Positions 11,401-19,952 of a DNA stretch of 64,000 bases are shown here, one piece after another. The notes beneath the pieces are model-generated. The model ran no database searches. It was not told the origin of the DNA and was given only the letters and a program-made list of their open reading frames with translations. A program made the translations under genes and the position numbers. This DNA comes from G963669295 sp963669295 (GTDB lineage Bacteria > Bacteroidota > Bacteroidia > Flavobacteriales_D > CALLUQ01): the NCBI GenBank assembly GCA_963669295.1, contig OY769938.1:1426001-1490000 (forward strand). The letters are read 5' to 3'. Every line of letters begins with the position of its first letter. Positions within the stretch are counted from its first letter, which is position 1.

Positions 11401-14400
11401 GTGCCTCCTGCCGCAGTAACATCAGCACTGCCATCGCACACACCAAAGCAGCTCACATCCTGTCCGTTGTAGTTGGATACTACACTGGTGGTGGCCGTCA
11501 ATAATGGTGGCTCGTTCACTACATAAGCACTGCTGGTTACTGTAATGCCATTGGCATCGGTAACATCTACTGTGTAGCTGCCCGCACAAAGGCCGGTAGC
11601 AGTTGTTGTTGTTTGACCATCGCTCCACAGGTAAGTGTAAGGGCTTACACCACCACTTACCAGTACACTGGCCGTTCCATCACATACCCCAAAACAAGTA
11701 GCATCAGTTCCCGATAATACAGGAATAATGGCATTGGGCTCTAAGATGGTAACACATACATTGGCCACACAACCGTTGGCATCAATCACATCTACGCAGT
11801 AAGTGCCTGCACAAAGGCCGGTGGCTGTGGCTGTAGTTTGGTTGGCTGCATTGGCATCCCACTGGTAGGTGTAAGGCGAAGTACCGCCCGAACCAGCTAC
11901 CGTAGCCGATCCATCGCAAAGGCCATTGCCTGTTACATCAACACTACCGGTAATGGTGGCCACCACTGGGGTAGGCTCATTAATGGTTACTACAATATTA
12001 TCGGTACATCCGTTGGCATCGGTAATGTTTACCGTGTAGGTACCCGCACAAAGGCTGGTTTCCGTGTCGGTAGTACCACCACTGCTCCACGAGTAAGTGT
12101 AAGGGGTTGTTCCACCGGTAGCACTCACCTGGGCTGTGCCATCGCATGCGCCATTACACAAAGCATCGGTTTGGTTGACAATGGTTAAGGCAGGTCCCGC
12201 CTGGTCGCCTACCGCTACCGTAGCAGTAGCAGTACAACCAGTAGCATCGGTTACTGTTACCGTGTACGATCCGGCAGGAACGTTGTTGGCACATACCGTG
12301 GTTTGGGCATTGCCATCATCCCACAGGTAGGTGTAAGGGCTTACACCACCCGAAGCAGTAACACAGGCCTGGCCGTCTGACTGCCCACAGTTGGCATCCA
12401 CAAAACTGGTGGTTAAGGTTACTGCCGTAGGTTCTGAAATGGTAACATTAGCCGTGGCCACACATCCGTTGGCATCGGTGACTGTTACGGTATAGGTGCC
12501 GGCACAAAGACCGGTTTCATTGATTGCTGTTCCGCCACTGCTCCATGCATAGGTGTAAGGAGTAGTGCCTCCACCGGCCGTTACAGTAGCATCGCCATCG
12601 CATACCCCGTTGCAACTTACATCATTGCCCGTAGTACTGGCTGTAAGTACTGCTGGCTCGGTGATGGTAACACTCGTAGAGGCCACACATCCATTGGCAT
12701 CGGTAACATCTACCGTGTAGGTGCCAGCACAAAGGCCGGTTTCAGTAGCTCCTGTGCCACCGCTGCTCCACAAGTAAGTGTAAGGAGTAGTGCCACCGGT
12801 CATCGTTACAGTAGCCTGCCCATCGCATACTCCATTACAACTGGCGTTGTTGTCTACTGCTGCTGTAGCAGTGCCTCCTCCTAAGTCGTTGATGGTGATG
12901 GTAGCAGTTTCAATACATCCATTGGCATCGGTCACCGTTACGGTGTAGGAACCGGCTGTAACACTGTTGGCACAAGCAGTGGTTTGAGCACTGCCATCAT
13001 CCCACAGGTAAGTATAAGGGGTAGTACCACCACTTACTGCTACACAAACCTGTCCGTCGGCCTGGCCACAGTTGGCATCAGTACCAGAGGTGGTCAGTAC
13101 CAGTGCTGGTGGTTCTGTTAATACAAGGTTGGTAACTACCTGGCAACCGTTGGCATCGGTTACTGTTACAGTATGTGCACCATCGCAGATGCCCGTTTCA
13201 GTAACACCCGTTCCACCGGTGCTCCACAGGTAAGTATAAGGGGGAACTCCTCCTACCGCTCCAATGGTAGCATCGCCATCGCAGATGCCTGCACAAGTGG
13301 GGTTGTTAAAGCTGGTTAACCCGGCATTGAGTAATGGAGGTTCGGTAATGGTCACTGTTTGGTAAACGCTACATCCATTGGCATCGGTAATGGTAACTCC
13401 ATAGTTACCAGCACACAATACTCCTGTTAGGTCTTCAGCCGTAGGACCGTGATCCCAGGCAAAGGTGTAAGGGGTAGTACCGCCATTTACTGTAACATCA
13501 GCGCTGCCATCACATACCCCGTTACAGCTAACATCAGTGCCTGCAACACTGGCAGTAACAGTGGTAGGTTCGGTGATGGTTACCGTAGCAGAGGCCACAC
13601 ATCCGTTGGCATCGGTAACATCTACTGTATGAGTGCCCGCGCAAAGGCCGGTTTCAGTGGCTCCTGTGCCACCAGTGCTCCACAAGTAAGTGAAGGGTGA
13701 TGTACCACCAGTCATTGTAACGGTAGCCTGCCCGTCGCAAACCCCCGCACAAGAAGCATTGTTGTCTACCGCTGCAGTAGCTGTACCGCCTGCCTGGTTG
13801 TTCACCGTAAAGCTGGCTGTGGCCACACATCCGTTGGCATCGGTAACTGTTACATTGTATACCCCGGCCGCTACGTTGTCGGCACAGGCAGTGGTTTGAG
13901 CACCGCCATCATCCCACAAGTAAGTGTAAGGGGTCGTTCCGCCTGTTACCGCTACACAAGCCTGGCCGTTGGCCTGGCCACAAGTGGCATCGCTACCCGA
14001 TGGGGTAAGTACAAGGGCTGCGGGCTCGTTAATGGTTACACTCGCAGTGGCTGTACATCCGTTCGCATCGGTGACAGTAACATTATAGGTTCCGGCACAA
14101 AGGCCTGATAAGTCTTCTGAAGTGGAAGCATTGTCCCACGCATAGCTGTAAGGAGTAGTGCCTCCGGTTACCGTTAAGTTGGCTGAACCATCGCATACCC
14201 CATTACACAAAGCATCAACGCCTGTAACATTGGCCGTTAAAACCGGCGGATCTACAAGGGTGGCCGTCAGTAAGATGGCACAACCGTTGGCATCAGTAAT
14301 GGTAACATTGGTGTTGCCAGCACAAAGGCCTGTTTCATTGGCAGTAGTGCCACCACTGGCCCAGGCATAAGTATAAGGAGTAACTCCACCGGTTACGGTA

Positions 14401-17400
14401 ACGCCTGCTGTACCATCGCATACTCCCGCACAAAGTGGGTCGGTAGTAGAGGTGACTGAGCCGGTTAACAAGGGAGGCTCAGTGATGGTGACACTGGCTG
14501 TAGCAATACAGCCCCCGGCATCGGTGACTGTTACCGTGTAGGTGCCGGCAGTAAGGCCGCTAGCCGTAGCTGCAGTGCCGCCAAAAGGAGACCAGGCATA
14601 AGTATAAGGGGTAGTACCACCGGTAGCGGTTACTGTAGCACTACCATTGTTGCCGCCATTACACGATACATTCGTGCTGGCAGTGATCGTTGCTGTTGGT
14701 GCTCCACCATCGTTAATTGTGGCTGTAGCCGTTTGAACACAGCCATTGGCATCGGTTACCGTTACGGTATAGCCGCCTGCTCCAATAGCATTGGCACAAG
14801 CTGTGGTTTGAGCACTGCCATCATCCCAAAGGTAGGTGTATGGAAAGGTGCCGCCCGTTACTGCTACACAAGCCTGGCCATCGGGAAGCCCGCAGCTGGC
14901 ATCGGTAGAGGTAATGGTTAATACCATTGGGGCTGGTTCGGTAACCGTATAGCTGGCCGTAGTAGTACATCCGTTGGCATCGGTAATGGTAACCGTCCAT
15001 GTACCTGCACAAAGGCCGGTAGCTCCTGCTGTTGTTTGGAAGCCAGGGTCATCCCACAGGTAAGTGTAAGGGGTGGTGCCTCCGCTGGCAGTAACCGTAG
15101 CTGTACCATCGCATACCCCATTACAGGATGCGTTGGTGCCTACAGCATTGGCGGTCAGCGCTGCCGGCTCGGTAACCGTATAAGAGGCAGTGGCAGTACA
15201 GCCATTGGCATCGGTAACAGTTACTGTATAGGTATTGGCACAAAGTCCGTTCGCGGTAGCATTGCTGCCAGCTCCATTGTCCCAGTTGTAAGTATAAGGA
15301 GCTGTGCCGCCAGATGCATTCGAAGATACGCTGCCATCGCATACCCCATTACAGGTAGCGTTGGTGCCTGTTGCACTAACCGTTAATAACGGGGGCTCCG
15401 TTACTGTAGCACTGGCGGTAGCAGTACAGCCATTGGCATCGGTAATGGTAATCGTATAGGTACCGGCACATACATTCGTTGGGTTTTGACTTGTGCCTAA
15501 ACCGCCATCCCAACTGTAGGTGTAAGGAGTAGTACCACCAGCACCAGAAGAGCTTAAGGTGCCATCGCATACCCCATTACAGGTAGCATCGGTAGCACTG
15601 GCACTGGCCGTTAAGGCAGGGGGCTCGGTTACAGTAGCATTTGCTGTAGCAGTACACCCGTTCGCATCGGTTACCGTTACTGTATAGGAGCCCGCACATA
15701 CATTCGTTTGGTTTTGTCCTGCTCCTAAACCACCATCCCAGGCATAGCTGTATGGAGGGGTGCCGCCAGAAGCAGTAGAAGATACACTGCCATCGCAAAC
15801 CCCAAAACAGCTCGCATCAGTAGCATTGGCACTGATGGTTAGCAATGGGGGTTCGGTAATGGTGGTTTGATCTGTGGCCTGGCAGTTGTTTACATCACTT
15901 ACCGTAACGGTATAAGTGCCAGGACATACGTTCGTTTGGTTTTGATTGCCAGGGGCAGGACCACCATCCCAGGTGTAGCTGAATCCACCGGATCCTCCTG
16001 CACCTGTTGCAGATAAGGTGCCATCGCAAGCGCCATTACACAACACATTGGTGCTGCTCGCTGTTACGGTAGGGTCGGGGTAAACAGTAACGTTTTGTTG
16101 GTAGGTGTCTGTACATGGACCATTGGTAACTGTTAACGTTACCGTATAAGTGCCCGCAGCACCATAGCTGTGGGTGGGGTTTTGGCTGGTAGAAGTGTTA
16201 CCATCGCCAAAGTTCCAGCTCCAGCTGGTGGCATTCGTAGAGTTATCGGTAAAGCTAAAACTGTTCGCTCCGTTGGCATAACACTGGTTTGCTATTGGGT
16301 TGAAGTTGGCTACTACAAGTAATCCAGGGGCGACAGTAGCATTAGCAGTAACTGTACATCCATTGGCATCGGTTACCGTTACTATATAGTTGCCATCACA
16401 TACATTGCCGTGATTGGAGCCTGCTCCTAAACCACCATTCCAACTGTAAGTATAAGGTGGAACTCCGCCCGCAGCACCTGCCGACACACCTCCATCACAA
16501 GCACCATCACACGTTTCGTCAGTAGCAACTACATTCACTGTTAATTGTGGGGGTTCGGTAATGGTTACGTCTACTGTACTTTGACAACCATTCGCATCTG
16601 TCGCTGTTATAGTATAAGTTCCGGCAGGTAGGCCACTAAATGCTCCTGTACCGTTGCTTTGGTTTACTGGCCCTGTTAAATCGTATGTATAAGGAGCAGT
16701 ACCGCCATTGGCCGGATCGGTAACAATACTTCCGGTTCCTCCATTGAAACAATTGAGGTTGGTTCCGGAAGCAGTAAGTGGGTCGAGGCTTGCCACAGGA
16801 ATGGTAATGTCTACGTAGCAAGAATCGTCTACTCCATTTGAGTACCACACTGTAAAAGTGGTGGTAGTAGTAATGTTTTCGTTGATAATATCACTATCCG
16901 GAAATCCGGGAATGTGCTCCCAGTTGTAGTAGTAGTTTCCGCAGTTTACAGCGTTAATGACTACATCATCAATTCCCCAGTGGTCGCAGCAGGTACCACT
17001 ACTACCACTTTGGAACCAGTGGAATACGGTGTTGGTGGTTTGCGCAGCTGCTGGTATAGGGAAACAATAAGCCCCCCATTGTGTAAGGTTAGGGTCGTAC
17101 CCTCCATTGGGATCGAAGTAATTGATGGTGTTCCAGGTAGCACCACCATCGGTCGACCATTCGAGGTAAACTCCTTCATTGGCAAGGTCAGGCCCCTCAC
17201 AAGGGGCTGCTCCACCCTGGGTAGCAAAGAGCAAGTCAAAACATATTGTTCCACCACAAGACACGTCCAGTGGTGCTGTTTCCAATTCTCTTGGTGCAGC
17301 CGTAGTACTTCCCATCCACATGTGTGGCGTACCATCGCCAACGCTACAAGGGTTATCGAATTGACCGGCAGGAGACACTACCCATCCAGGACCGGCATTA

Positions 17401-18905
17401 CCGCCATTAAAGTCGTTGTCTTGCACACTGGTAGAAGAGCCTGTAGCATCTGCATCTAAGGTTACTGTACCACCCCCACAAGGAAGAGAAGGAGGGGTTG
17501 GTGTTACTGTTATAGAACATGTATCGGGCACTACCGGACAAGCAGGGCAAGGCCCTCCACAGTCTACGTCCCATTCTCCCTGGTTTTGAATACCATCGGA
17601 GCATGTCCCCGCTACTGCTATATCGATATTAAAATCGGTACACTGCGGGGAGGGGAAGGTTGAAACAACAATATAATAAGTGGTTCCTGCATTTAACGGA
17701 ATGCCTGTTGCACTTGGGTTCCCTCCTGAATTGGTGTTTTGCCCTACGCAGTTAGCACCCGGAGTACTCGGGCAAGCATCCAACACAAAGACCCCGGTCC
17801 AGGTAAGGGTTCCACTTAAGGTAAGATCAATGCTTTCGTTTTGCCCTGGTGTGTAGGTAAATACATAATCGTCGCCATTCATATAACTGCTTCCACAAGC
17901 ATCGAGCGATGAGTAGTTATCGCAAGCGCCACACGTGGTGGTACTCATGGTAAATGGAAGCCCTGCAATTGGCGTAGGGTTGTTACAATCGGAACACACC
18001 ACAGGAATGCCCGCAGTAATGTCGATTTGGAAATTCGTACACTGTGGGCTGGGCCAGGTTGAAACGACTATGTAATAGGTGTTACCCGCCAATAAACTCA
18101 CTCCATTTGCTACCGGGTTTCCTACCGTGCTGGTACTCGATACCAGACAGTTGGTCCCTACACTGGAAGGACACCCATCCAATACAAACAGCCCTGTATA
18201 AGTTCCCGTTCCGGAGAGGGCAATGTCTACCGTTTCACTTGCGGAAGGGGTATAAGCATACACATAATCATCTCCATCCATATAGATATTACCACAAGCA
18301 TCGGCAGAAGAAAAGTTATCACAAGCGCCACAAGTGGTACTGACGTCGGTAAACGGTATGCCCCCAATTACGGTGGGGTTATTACAATCGGAGCACGGTG
18401 CTGCAGTTTGCATGTCGATGGTAAAAGGTGTACAATCGGGCAGCGGCCAGGTGGATATTACTATATAATAGGTGGTTCCTGCTGTTAAGTTAACACCTGT
18501 AATTGACGGATTACCTGCTGAGTTGGTGTTTTGCGCCACACAGTTGGTGCCCCCAGCGGTTGGGCATCCATCTAATAGGAAAACACCTGTCCAGGTGTCA
18601 GTACCTGTAAGAACAATGTCGACAGATTCGTTGGCCCCAGGGGTGTAGGTATATACAAAATCTTCCCCATTCATGTAACTACTTCCGCAAGCATCGGCGG
18701 AGGAAAAGTCGTTACAAGCGCCACAGGTGGTTGAACTTGCCGTAAAAGGGAGTGTAGCAATGCTGGTGGCATTGGCACAATCGGAGCAGCCTCCACCGCC
18801 ACCTGCCATAGACGAAGCAGTATGAGATAAGAGGAGCCCCAACAGAAGAATGCCTGCAAACACCACTTTTTGCAGAGCAGCTAAAACGTTTTTGGGTGGT
18901 TTCAT
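5451..18905 (-). CDS. Giant SprB-like T9SS type B adhesin (~4480 aa)
   Basis: The frame could begin at a TTG at 18926, but the ATG at 18905 (MKPPKNVLAALQ) gives a clean signal peptide and is preferred. Order: three copies of a ~130-residue Cys-rich domain (CSDCxNxT, TTCGACxxxSSxDACG, TTYYIVxSTWP; about 38-435), a CSDGIQNQGEWDVDCGG motif, a reelin-like beta domain (about 480-680; VYLEWSTDGGATW), about 45 SprB modules of 70-80 residues interrupted by one PKD domain (SWNFGDG, about 870-955), a C-terminal Ig/PKD group, and a type B sorting domain (VPNAFTPDGDGINDFF, FDRWGELIF, ending VTVVR). Known SprB is moved along the cell surface in gliding and acts as an adhesin; either role is inferred here. 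The small exported protein gene ends 34 bp upstream, suggesting one operon. Strong repetition makes the gene prone to unequal recombination and assembly collapse. Confidence 0.92.
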   Translation of the reverse strand: MKPPKNVLAALQKVVFAGILLLGLLLSHTASSMAGGGGGCSDCANATSIATLPFTASSTTCGACNDFSSADACGSSYMNGEDFVYTYTPGANESVDIVLTGTDTWTGVFLLDGCPTAGGTNCVAQNTNSAGNPSITGVNLTAGTTYYIVISTWPLPDCTPFTIDMQTAAPCSDCNNPTVIGGIPFTDVSTTCGACDNFSSADACGNIYMDGDDYVYAYTPSASETVDIALSGTGTYTGLFVLDGCPSSVGTNCLVSSTSTVGNPVANGVSLLAGNTYYIVVSTWPSPQCTNFQIDITAGIPVVCSDCNNPTPIAGLPFTMSTTTCGACDNYSSLDACGSSYMNGDDYVFTYTPGQNESIDLTLSGTLTWTGVFVLDACPSTPGANCVGQNTNSGGNPSATGIPLNAGTTYYIVVSTFPSPQCTDFNIDIAVAGTCSDGIQNQGEWDVDCGGPCPACPVVPDTCSITVTPTPPSLPCGGGTVTLDADATGSSTSVQDNDFNGGNAGPGWVVSPAGQFDNPCSVGDGTPHMWMGSTTAAPRELETAPLDVSCGGTICFDLLFATQGGAAPCEGPDLANEGVYLEWSTDGGATWNTINYFDPNGGYDPNLTQWGAYCFPIPAAAQTTNTVFHWFQSGSSGTCCDHWGIDDVVINAVNCGNYYYNWEHIPGFPDSDIINENITTTTTFTVWYSNGVDDSCYVDITIPVASLDPLTASGTNLNCFNGGTGSIVTDPANGGTAPYTYDLTGPVNQSNGTGAFSGLPAGTYTITATDANGCQSTVDVTITEPPQLTVNVVATDETCDGACDGGVSAGAAGGVPPYTYSWNGGLGAGSNHGNVCDGNYIVTVTDANGCTVTANATVAPGLLVVANFNPIANQCYANGANSFSFTDNSTNATSWSWNFGDGNTSTSQNPTHSYGAAGTYTVTLTVTNGPCTDTYQQNVTVYPDPTVTASSTNVLCNGACDGTLSATGAGGSGGFSYTWDGGPAPGNQNQTNVCPGTYTVTVSDVNNCQATDQTTITEPPLLTISANATDASCFGVCDGSVSSTASGGTPPYSYAWDGGLGAGQNQTNVCAGSYTVTVTDANGCTATANATVTEPPALTASASATDATCNGVCDGTLSSSGAGGTTPYTYSWDGGLGTSQNPTNVCAGTYTITITDANGCTATASATVTEPPLLTVSATGTNATCNGVCDGSVSSNASGGTAPYTYNWDNGAGSNATANGLCANTYTVTVTDANGCTATASYTVTEPAALTANAVGTNASCNGVCDGTATVTASGGTTPYTYLWDDPGFQTTAGATGLCAGTWTVTITDANGCTTTASYTVTEPAPMVLTITSTDASCGLPDGQACVAVTGGTFPYTYLWDDGSAQTTACANAIGAGGYTVTVTDANGCVQTATATINDGGAPTATITASTNVSCNGGNNGSATVTATGGTTPYTYAWSPFGGTAATASGLTAGTYTVTVTDAGGCIATASVTITEPPLLTGSVTSTTDPLCAGVCDGTAGVTVTGGVTPYTYAWASGGTTANETGLCAGNTNVTITDANGCAILLTATLVDPPVLTANVTGVDALCNGVCDGSANLTVTGGTTPYSYAWDNASTSEDLSGLCAGTYNVTVTDANGCTATASVTINEPAALVLTPSGSDATCGQANGQACVAVTGGTTPYTYLWDDGGAQTTACADNVAAGVYNVTVTDANGCVATASFTVNNQAGGTATAAVDNNASCAGVCDGQATVTMTGGTSPFTYLWSTGGTGATETGLCAGTHTVDVTDANGCVASATVTITEPTTVTASVAGTDVSCNGVCDGSADVTVNGGTTPYTFAWDHGPTAEDLTGVLCAGNYGVTITDANGCSVYQTVTITEPPLLNAGLTSFNNPTCAGICDGDATIGAVGGVPPYTYLWSTGGTGVTETGICDGAHTVTVTDANGCQVVTNLVLTEPPALVLTTSGTDANCGQADGQVCVAVSGGTTPYTYLWDDGSAQTTACANSVTAGSYTVTVTDANGCIETATITINDLGGGTATAAVDNNASCNGVCDGQATVTMTGGTTPYTYLWSSGGTGATETGLCAGTYTVDVTDANGCVASTSVTITEPAVLTASTTGNDVSCNGVCDGDATVTAGGGTTPYTYAWSSGGTAINETGLCAGTYTVTVTDANGCVATANVTISEPTAVTLTTSFVDANCGQSDGQACVTASGGVSPYTYLWDDGNAQTTVCANNVPAGSYTVTVTDATGCTATATVAVGDQAGPALTIVNQTDALCNGACDGTAQVSATGGTTPYTYSWSSGGTTDTETSLCAGTYTVNITDANGCTDNIVVTINEPTPVVATITGSVDVTGNGLCDGSATVAGSGGTSPYTYQWDANAANQTTATATGLCAGTYCVDVIDANGCVANVCVTILEPNAIIPVLSGTDATCFGVCDGTASVLVSGGVSPYTYLWSDGQTTTTATGLCAGSYTVDVTDANGITVTSSAYVVNEPPLLTATTSVVSNYNGQDVSCFGVCDGSADVTAAGGTSPYTYEWFQAGNSLGQFTQIATNLCAGTYDVEVTDANGCQTTVSVTLTEPAPLVNAVTVTDASCFGVCDGSVTSSVTGGTTPYTYQWDDPGLSTTPGITGQCAGTYTVVVTDANGCSVTQTATINEPSQLVLTTSSNGSNCGQADGDATVTVVSGDPPYTYQWDANAANQTTATATTLGAGCYDVTVTDGNGCSQTVNVCVIDLGAPTVSILTQTDATCFGSCDGFAQIQVTGGTSPYNYTWYDDQNNPIGQTTASAFNLCAGTYTGEMIDANGCQATVSVTIGEPTQLNAAITTFTDVTCFGDCDGQATVVASGGTTPYTYLWSDPATQSTPTATGLCPGTYSVIVTDGNGCDTTLQVTIGEPAQITLTTSTIDAFCNTGSGSATVNITNGVSPFTYLWTPGNQSSQTAIGLTPGTYDILVTDMNGCTATAQAVVGNIPEGVATISGTTDVSCNGLCDGTMTVSMSGTGTPPYAYQWYTAGNVPVATDSITGTNLCAGDYYVVVTDANGCQSTSNTATINEPPALAITTTVLDVNCEGNCNGSATALPTGGTSPFTYQWDDGLNQITPTAINLCAGTYNVVVTDANGCIINGQAIVGEPPLLVLDSTVVNANCGLSDGQACVIASGGTAPYTYAWPGGQTNSCEVGLPAGTYCVTVTDANSCSEIICIEIGDNSGPTAAIVGSVDVSCNGGNDGSATVDMIGGNGWFTVQWDANTGNQTTPTAVNLAAGVYSVNIQDSIGCTASASVTINEPTPITFIPNWVDPTCFGYCDGVAWIAAVGGTPPYSYDWRDDLNNPLNINNDTVSNLCAGDYTLILTDANGCTEIINYTLTDPAQVTGAILMVEDVSCFGMCDGRIDVEGTVGIAPFTYQWDANAGNQTTALATGLCPGTYSCTITDANGCFTTVTATVGEPPLLTAAINTFGHVSCNGACDGFAQVDVAGGTPPYLYNWTGGGISQVYSNLCAGIYDVTVTDANGCTATAQVTITEPTALSVITNTTDVDCYQACNGEASAIVSGGTPPYSYLWDAPGFPTTPTIDNLCAGTYNVTITDLNGCIITASVTITEPTLLDVNISVTDANCGQDNGEICVTAVGGNAPYTYQWNDPNTQTSSCADSLFSGCYTITLTDANGCTLDSLICINDILGPSITLNSVTDVSCAGASDGGLDFNITGGTLPYQSITWQINGTPIPGLDGLTTGTNLAGGCYTITVVDDAGCTFSLTECINEPQGLASAITASTDASCFLASDGTATAAANGGTMPYTYQWNGGNNPNDSANTGLSAGTYTVTVTDANGCTSTSNVTIDEPALLVITIDTVIDVSCFGGADGIIDVNVTGGTPPYLYTWTPNVGNGPTVTNLSAGSYIVDVTDAHGCTATLTITVNEPPLLTLSGTSVNSTCTQCNGTATVNPAGGTAPYTYLWGDGQTTQTATGLCLGTHTVTVTDNNGCTEVITIDVFDTPGAVIDSITFIAPACFGTQTGSATVFHSGGTAPYTYQWDANANNQVAQTAVALGAGTYCVTVTDANGCTVSQCVNVTEPNQLVPVPDLDRTICYGDSTQIWGNAQGGTPPYTINWTGGGFVGAGPHTVNPTVTTDYCFTVTDANGCISAQGCVTISVTPALSLDLTPDLSICDGESTTLTANASGGNGDPYNFEWHEGAINGNLVAANTVGSTSSITVSPNTTTWYYVILDDGCTIPVVDSVEVTVNPLPIGFVNIIDPNGCAPFTAQFSSNTDIGVTYDWDFDCDGVIDYSGTDDAPSWVYNNPGVYDVCVTITSADGCSITVTEAAFVEVYSVPVADFTFDPPTTTILNPVITFTDQSVGADTYHWDFGDGNTLTGQAGAIPDSASNGGLTTGWYENPSHTYADSGVYVVTLTITNQWGCSDQITYVVTIEGDYAIYVPNAFTPDGDGINDFFYAQGVGIDPENFTMYIFDRWGELIFEAHSPNKPWDGTYKGFPVEVEVYVWKIVTMDHRKQQREYVGHVTVVR
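6560..16800 (-). repeat. Tandem array of ~45 SprB-type modules (about 210-240 bp each)
   Basis: Each unit encodes CNGxCDG, GGTxPYTYxWxxG, GLCAGTYTVTVTDANGC and a closing ITEPP. At DNA level the phrase coding TDANGC (plus-strand GCATCGGT preceded by CCATTG or CCGTTG) recurs about every 220 bp. Several neighbours are nearly identical, others diverged, so both homogenisation and drift are at work. The unit number is an estimate from spacing. Confidence 0.85.
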
Positions 18906-18938
18906 AACAAGAGAGGTAAGTAACAAATGGTTAGTAGC

Positions 18939-19388
18939 TTAGTGTTGAAATTTGGTGACCTTAAAATTGGCCAATTCGAACCTGGTTAGCTCGTCCGGAT
19001 TTTTGCCTTTGAAGTTGGGATCGGTAAACTTTGAGAAGATATTGAACCGGTAGTCACCTCTAATGGAACAGGTTCCTTCCATCACAGCTCCGGCTCCTAT
19101 TTCAATGGTACGCACGTATTCTCCATACGGGTCTTCGCAGGTTTTACAAACACCATTGTACCACAACTGCAAATCCCAGTCTACGGTAAGTACGTCATTT
19201 GTGGTATTGGTGACCTGTAATAATACTGATTCCTGATCGAAGCCAGCTTCGGGGTCACAATCGGTGTATTTGAATTTTACAACAATGCCATTTTCTTCTT
19301 TCACCGTTCTCCATTCGTCATTCTTTTGGGCATGTGTAGTAGTAGCGGTTACTGCCAATAGCAGTATGGCGAGTAAAAGTGTTTTCAT
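18939..19388 (-). CDS. Small exported protein of unknown function upstream of the giant adhesin
   Basis: 149 residues: a signal peptide (MKTLLLAILLLAVTATTTHAQ) and a ~128-residue mature domain with three Cys (one near DCDPE, a CKTC pair in GVCKTCEDPYGEY, and one in EGTCSIRGDYRF). The mature part looks like a compact beta-sandwich (alternating VLLQVTN, LTVDWDLQLWY, GAGAVMEGTC). No family is recognised. It lies 34 bp before the giant adhesin start in the same direction, so it may be co-transcribed and serve as a chaperone, anchor or accessory of that adhesin; this is guilt by position only. A perfect -7 element TATGTTTG on the minus strand (19595-19602) could drive both with a ~200-nt leader. 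Confidence 0.75.
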   Translation of the reverse strand: MKTLLLAILLLAVTATTTHAQKNDEWRTVKEENGIVVKFKYTDCDPEAGFDQESVLLQVTNTTNDVLTVDWDLQLWYNGVCKTCEDPYGEYVRTIEIGAGAVMEGTCSIRGDYRFNIFSKFTDPNFKGKNPDELTRFELANFKVTKFQH

Positions 19389-19448
19389 ACGTGGATGTTT
19401 AGTAGCAAAGATTCATTATAAAGACGACCGTTTTTTAAAAGGCTGCTT

Positions 19449-19550
19449 CGATAGAATAACATTCTATCGTTTTTGTTTCCAGGAAGTTGAGAGGAATGTA
19501 AATACCTGCGATTCTTCGAACGAAGATCGGAGTATATAGCAGTATATACC
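19449..19550. promoter_or_regulatory. Cluster of inverted and direct repeats in the 19389-19952 divergent gap
   Basis: The 564-bp gap has no convincing gene but holds CGATAGAAT-aac-ATTCTATCG (19449-19469) followed by TTTTT, the palindrome TCTTCGAACGAAGA (19513-19526), and two copies of AGTATATA spaced 10 bp (19531 and 19541). They lie between the putative minus-strand promoter at 19595 and the small exported protein gene, so they would fall in its 5' leader. The first one is shaped like a plus-strand terminator although no plus gene precedes it. Confidence 0.4.
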
Positions 19551-19594
19551 GCACTTAAAGTACAACTTACAGCATCCATGGTTAAGCAGCTAAA

Positions 19595-19602
19595 CAAACA
19601 TA
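19595..19602 (-). promoter_or_regulatory. Putative -7 element for the small exported protein/giant adhesin unit
   Basis: Minus strand TATGTTTG fits the Bacteroidota -7 consensus TAnnTTTG exactly. No good -33 TTTG was found at the proper distance, so this is a candidate only. Confidence 0.35.
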
Positions 19603-19952
19603 AATGCGCTTGAGTATATTACATACAAAAGCTAACCTATTGCAGGTTCAATCAAGAAAGATTCCTTTAGGAGGTGTTTTAAAAGTTTTGCAGGACTTTT
19701 AAATCTGGTTTCGCAAATTTCCCTAATTCGATTTCGAAGATAATGAGGGGCTATTTATTTATGAAAATTTGCGTTTTTTTTAACGTTTTAGCACAATCGT
19801 GTTAATTTCTTAACAATCGCTGCTAATTTTACGCATGCCCTTGACCCTCTTTTTATTCCATAATTTGAAGGTTATTTCTTTCAATAATTTTATGCACGCC
19901 TAACAAATTTATCGTTACCTTTAGCGAAGTTTAATCCAAAAAACAGCTAATT

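Noticed and set aside
5340..18343. Many long plus-strand ORFs within the giant adhesin
   Set aside because: They are shadows of the repeat-rich minus-strand gene; they follow its periodicity and carry no domain of their own.
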